From an uncultured Erwinia sp. (GTDB taxonomy: Bacteria; Pseudomonadota; Gammaproteobacteria; Enterobacterales; Enterobacteriaceae): DNA of 36,062 bases. The notes under the pieces were generated by a model, which was not told the DNA's origin, ran no database searches, and saw only the letters and a list, made by a program, of their open reading frames with translations. Location: the NCBI GenBank assembly GCA_913775305.1, contig CAJYIY010000058.1:1-36062 (forward strand), read 5' to 3'. The position numbers and the translations under genes are program-made. Below, piece after piece: positions 34,248 to 36,062 of the stretch (positions are counted from its first letter, which is position 1; each line of letters starts with the position of its first letter).

Positions 34248-35207
34248 TCGGTGTTCTCACTTAAGTACAAAATTTACCAGCGGAAGGGCTGGCAGGGTCA
34301 AATGGCAAATAGCACTCAAGCCCGGTACAGGATGCTGCACCAGGGGGCGACGGGATGGCTGTTCAGGTAGGGCAGGTCATAGTCAATTTCCTTTTGACGT
34401 TACGGGCAGGAAGCGATTCTTGCAATATTATCCATTCCCTGGCCTGGTGAGAAAGTTTCTCCATAATAACTGGCGCTATAATGCATAGTTTTTACGGTTT
34501 TTTTTATCGTTTAGTGTGAAAGTAAATTTATTTTAATTATCTTCAAATAAACTCATTCGGCGAGGTTGGCCTTTGAATGTGGCCATTGAAACACTGCTAA
34601 TGTGTTTTTTAGAATAGCGGTTAGATTGCACGATAATATTTCGCACGGTGTTAAATCTGCCGTGTAAATGTGAATAAGCTATTTTTTTGCAACAGTTTTG
34701 AGTGAAAATCCTGTTGGTTACCCGGCGGCACAGCCACGGTTCAGGCAGGCACCGCGCAGCTTTACGATATCTTTAACTGTTTTTGAGAGTTTCATTGATC
34801 GCCCAGACTCTATTGAATGGAAAGCACAACATTACGCGGCGCTCTGTCCATCGGGCTGAAGCGGAAAGCCGCCGCCTCTTGCCTGCAAAACTGGACCGAT
34901 TTTATTTTAGTTGGATGTTGTCTGGCCATGTTCAAAATTCTGTCACTCCCGACAATGACCCTTTTTACGCAAACGAAGGTGCGTTATTTTTGAATTTGTT
35001 TGAGGGGGGTGTTGTTCATTTTTTATTGTCAACGAGAGCGTATATCCATTGCCTGATATTCACTGCGCCGACACTTGGCGTTTCTGATGGCGCTCGCTTC
35101 AGATTCAGCACGCTCCGCTCGGGCAACTATCCAACATGAACCGCAGCGGCCAGCAGAGGATTCTGTTATAGTATCTTCTTTTGATTCAGAACAATGATGA
35201 AGTCCGA
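34248..35207. other. Gene-poor stretch of about 960 bases before dnaX
   Basis: No convincing gene. A TATAAT (34477-34482) without a good -35 begins an A/T-rich part (34490-34700) containing T8 and T7 runs. One plus-strand frame from TTG 34783 to 35139 (118 codons) has no ribosome-binding site and no recognisable product. A TATAGT at 35167-35172 could be the dnaX -10. The stretch may hold a decayed gene or an unannotated RNA. Confidence 0.5.
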
Positions 35208-36062
35208 ATGAGCTATCAGGTACTGGCCCGTAAGTGGCGTCCACAAGCGTTTACTGAAGTCGTTGGGCAGGAGCATGTCCTGACCGCGCTGGCTAACGGT
35301 CTTTCGCTGGGCCGTATCCATCACGCTTATCTGTTTTCCGGCACTCGCGGCGTCGGCAAAACCACGATTGCTCGTCTGCTGGCCAAGGGGCTGAACTGTG
35401 AAACCGGCATCACCGCCACGCCGTGCGGCCAGTGTGATAACTGCCGTGAAATCGAGCAGGGCCGTTTTGTCGATCTGATTGAGATCGATGCCGCATCGCG
35501 AACCAAAGTCGAAGATACCCGTGACCTGCTGGATAACGTGCAGTACGCACCGGCGCGCGGGCGCTTTAAAGTCTATCTCATCGATGAAGTTCACATGCTC
35601 TCGCGCCACAGCTTTAATGCGCTGTTGAAAACGCTGGAAGAGCCGCCCGAACACGTCAAATTCCTGCTGGCGACGACCGATCCGCAGAAGCTGCCGGTAA
35701 CCATTCTGTCGCGCTGCCTGCAATTCCATCTGAAAGCTTTAGATCAGGATCAGATCCGTGGTCAGCTTGAACACATCCTGCAAATTGAGCAGATTTCCGC
35801 TGAAACGCGGGCGCTACAGCTGCTGGCGCGTGCCGCCGACGGCAGTATGCGCGATGCGCTCAGCCTGACCGATCAGGCTATCGCGATGGGGCAGGGCACG
35901 ATCACTACGGTGACGGTAAACGACATGCTCGGCACGCTGGACGACGAACAGCCCCTGGCGCTGATCGAAGCGCTGGTCAATGCGGACGGTGCGCAGGTGA
36001 TGGCCCTGCTTGATCAGGCAGCCTCGCGTGGTGTGGAGTGGGAAGCCCTGCTGGTTGAAATG
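35208..36062 (+). CDS. dnaX: DnaX, DNA polymerase III tau/gamma subunit (5' part)
   Basis: The first 285 codons are present; the gene runs off the window. DnaX is the clamp-loader ATPase. MSYQVLARKWRPQAFTEVVG is the family start, Walker A GTRGVGKT is at residues 45-52, the zinc module has Cys64, 73, 76 and 79, Walker B is VYLIDEVHMLS, and the SRC sensor is TILSRCLQF. The programmed frameshift that makes gamma in E. coli lies further downstream and is not visible. The ribosome-binding site is weak (GATGAAG about 8 bases upstream). Confidence 0.98.
   Translation, partial: MSYQVLARKWRPQAFTEVVGQEHVLTALANGLSLGRIHHAYLFSGTRGVGKTTIARLLAKGLNCETGITATPCGQCDNCREIEQGRFVDLIEIDAASRTKVEDTRDLLDNVQYAPARGRFKVYLIDEVHMLSRHSFNALLKTLEEPPEHVKFLLATTDPQKLPVTILSRCLQFHLKALDQDQIRGQLEHILQIEQISAETRALQLLARAADGSMRDALSLTDQAIAMGQGTITTVTVNDMLGTLDDEQPLALIEALVNADGAQVMALLDQAASRGVEWEALLVEM

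Noticed and set aside
33891..34370. 159-codon plus-strand frame opposite the Skp-like gene
   Set aside because: The minus-strand frame has a signal-anchor and a Skp-like layout; the plus frame has Leu/Phe-rich shadow composition.
34783..35139. 118-codon plus-strand frame before dnaX as a gene
   Set aside because: It starts with TTG, has no ribosome-binding site and no recognised motifs. It is kept only as part of the unassigned stretch.

Overview
This window reads as the chromosomal backbone of an enterobacterium. Nearly every gene has a close Escherichia coli counterpart, and gene order follows the E. coli stretch from clpX to dnaX: clpX, lon, hupB, ppiD, ybaV, fadM, queC, ybaE, cof, decR, mdlAB, glnK-amtB, tesB, ybaY, ybaZ, ffs, hha/tomB, acrBAR, rsmS (ybaM), priC, ybaN, apt, dnaX. 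Protein divergence and the pattern of insertions suggest a non-E. coli member of Enterobacterales, plausibly Erwiniaceae (Erwinia or Pantoea). That family assignment is inference.

Layout. Positions 1-5400 hold protein quality control and nucleoid genes (clpX end, lon with a sigma-32 promoter, hupB, ppiD). Positions 5500-9920 hold a competence-like helix-hairpin-helix protein, the FadR-linked thioesterase fadM, queC, the SgrR-like ybaE and the phosphatase cof. Positions 9966-15035 hold a DMT/EamA exporter divergent from the Lrp-type regulator decR, then the heterodimeric ABC exporter mdlAB. Positions 15100-16970 hold the nitrogen-starvation module glnK-amtB, with a clear -24/-12 sigma-54 promoter and an NtrC-type enhancer that is also the mdlB terminator hairpin. 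Positions 17161-19498 hold tesB, ybaY, ybaZ (apparently using a CTG start) and the 4.5S RNA gene ffs.

The accessory part is 19600-26100. An LprI-like secreted protein replaces the genes E. coli has between ffs and hha. After hha/tomB comes an unrecognised 117-residue protein. Then comes a zinc-scarcity island: a Zur-box promoter, a 42-residue membrane peptide translationally coupled to an ABC ATPase, a permease and a TroA-type zinc-binding protein, a convergent exported protein built of 14-residue repeats, and a second Zur-box promoter driving the zinc-free ribosomal proteins L31B and L36B. Two near-identical Zur operators flank the island, so transporter and ribosomal zinc-sparing are probably co-induced. 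The repeat protein and the small peptide are the least explained parts.

Positions 26163-31310 hold the RND pump acrB/acrA with divergent acrR, the AcrR operator palindrome, and a perfect mar/sox/rob box inside the first codons of acrR. mscK, which follows acrR in E. coli, is absent. Positions 31307-33485 hold rsmS, a GlsB-type membrane protein, priC, ybaN and apt. Between apt and dnaX sits an inserted Skp/OmpH-like protein followed by about 960 bases with no convincing gene. dnaX runs off the right edge. No tRNA, rRNA, insertion sequence, phage gene or CRISPR array was seen.
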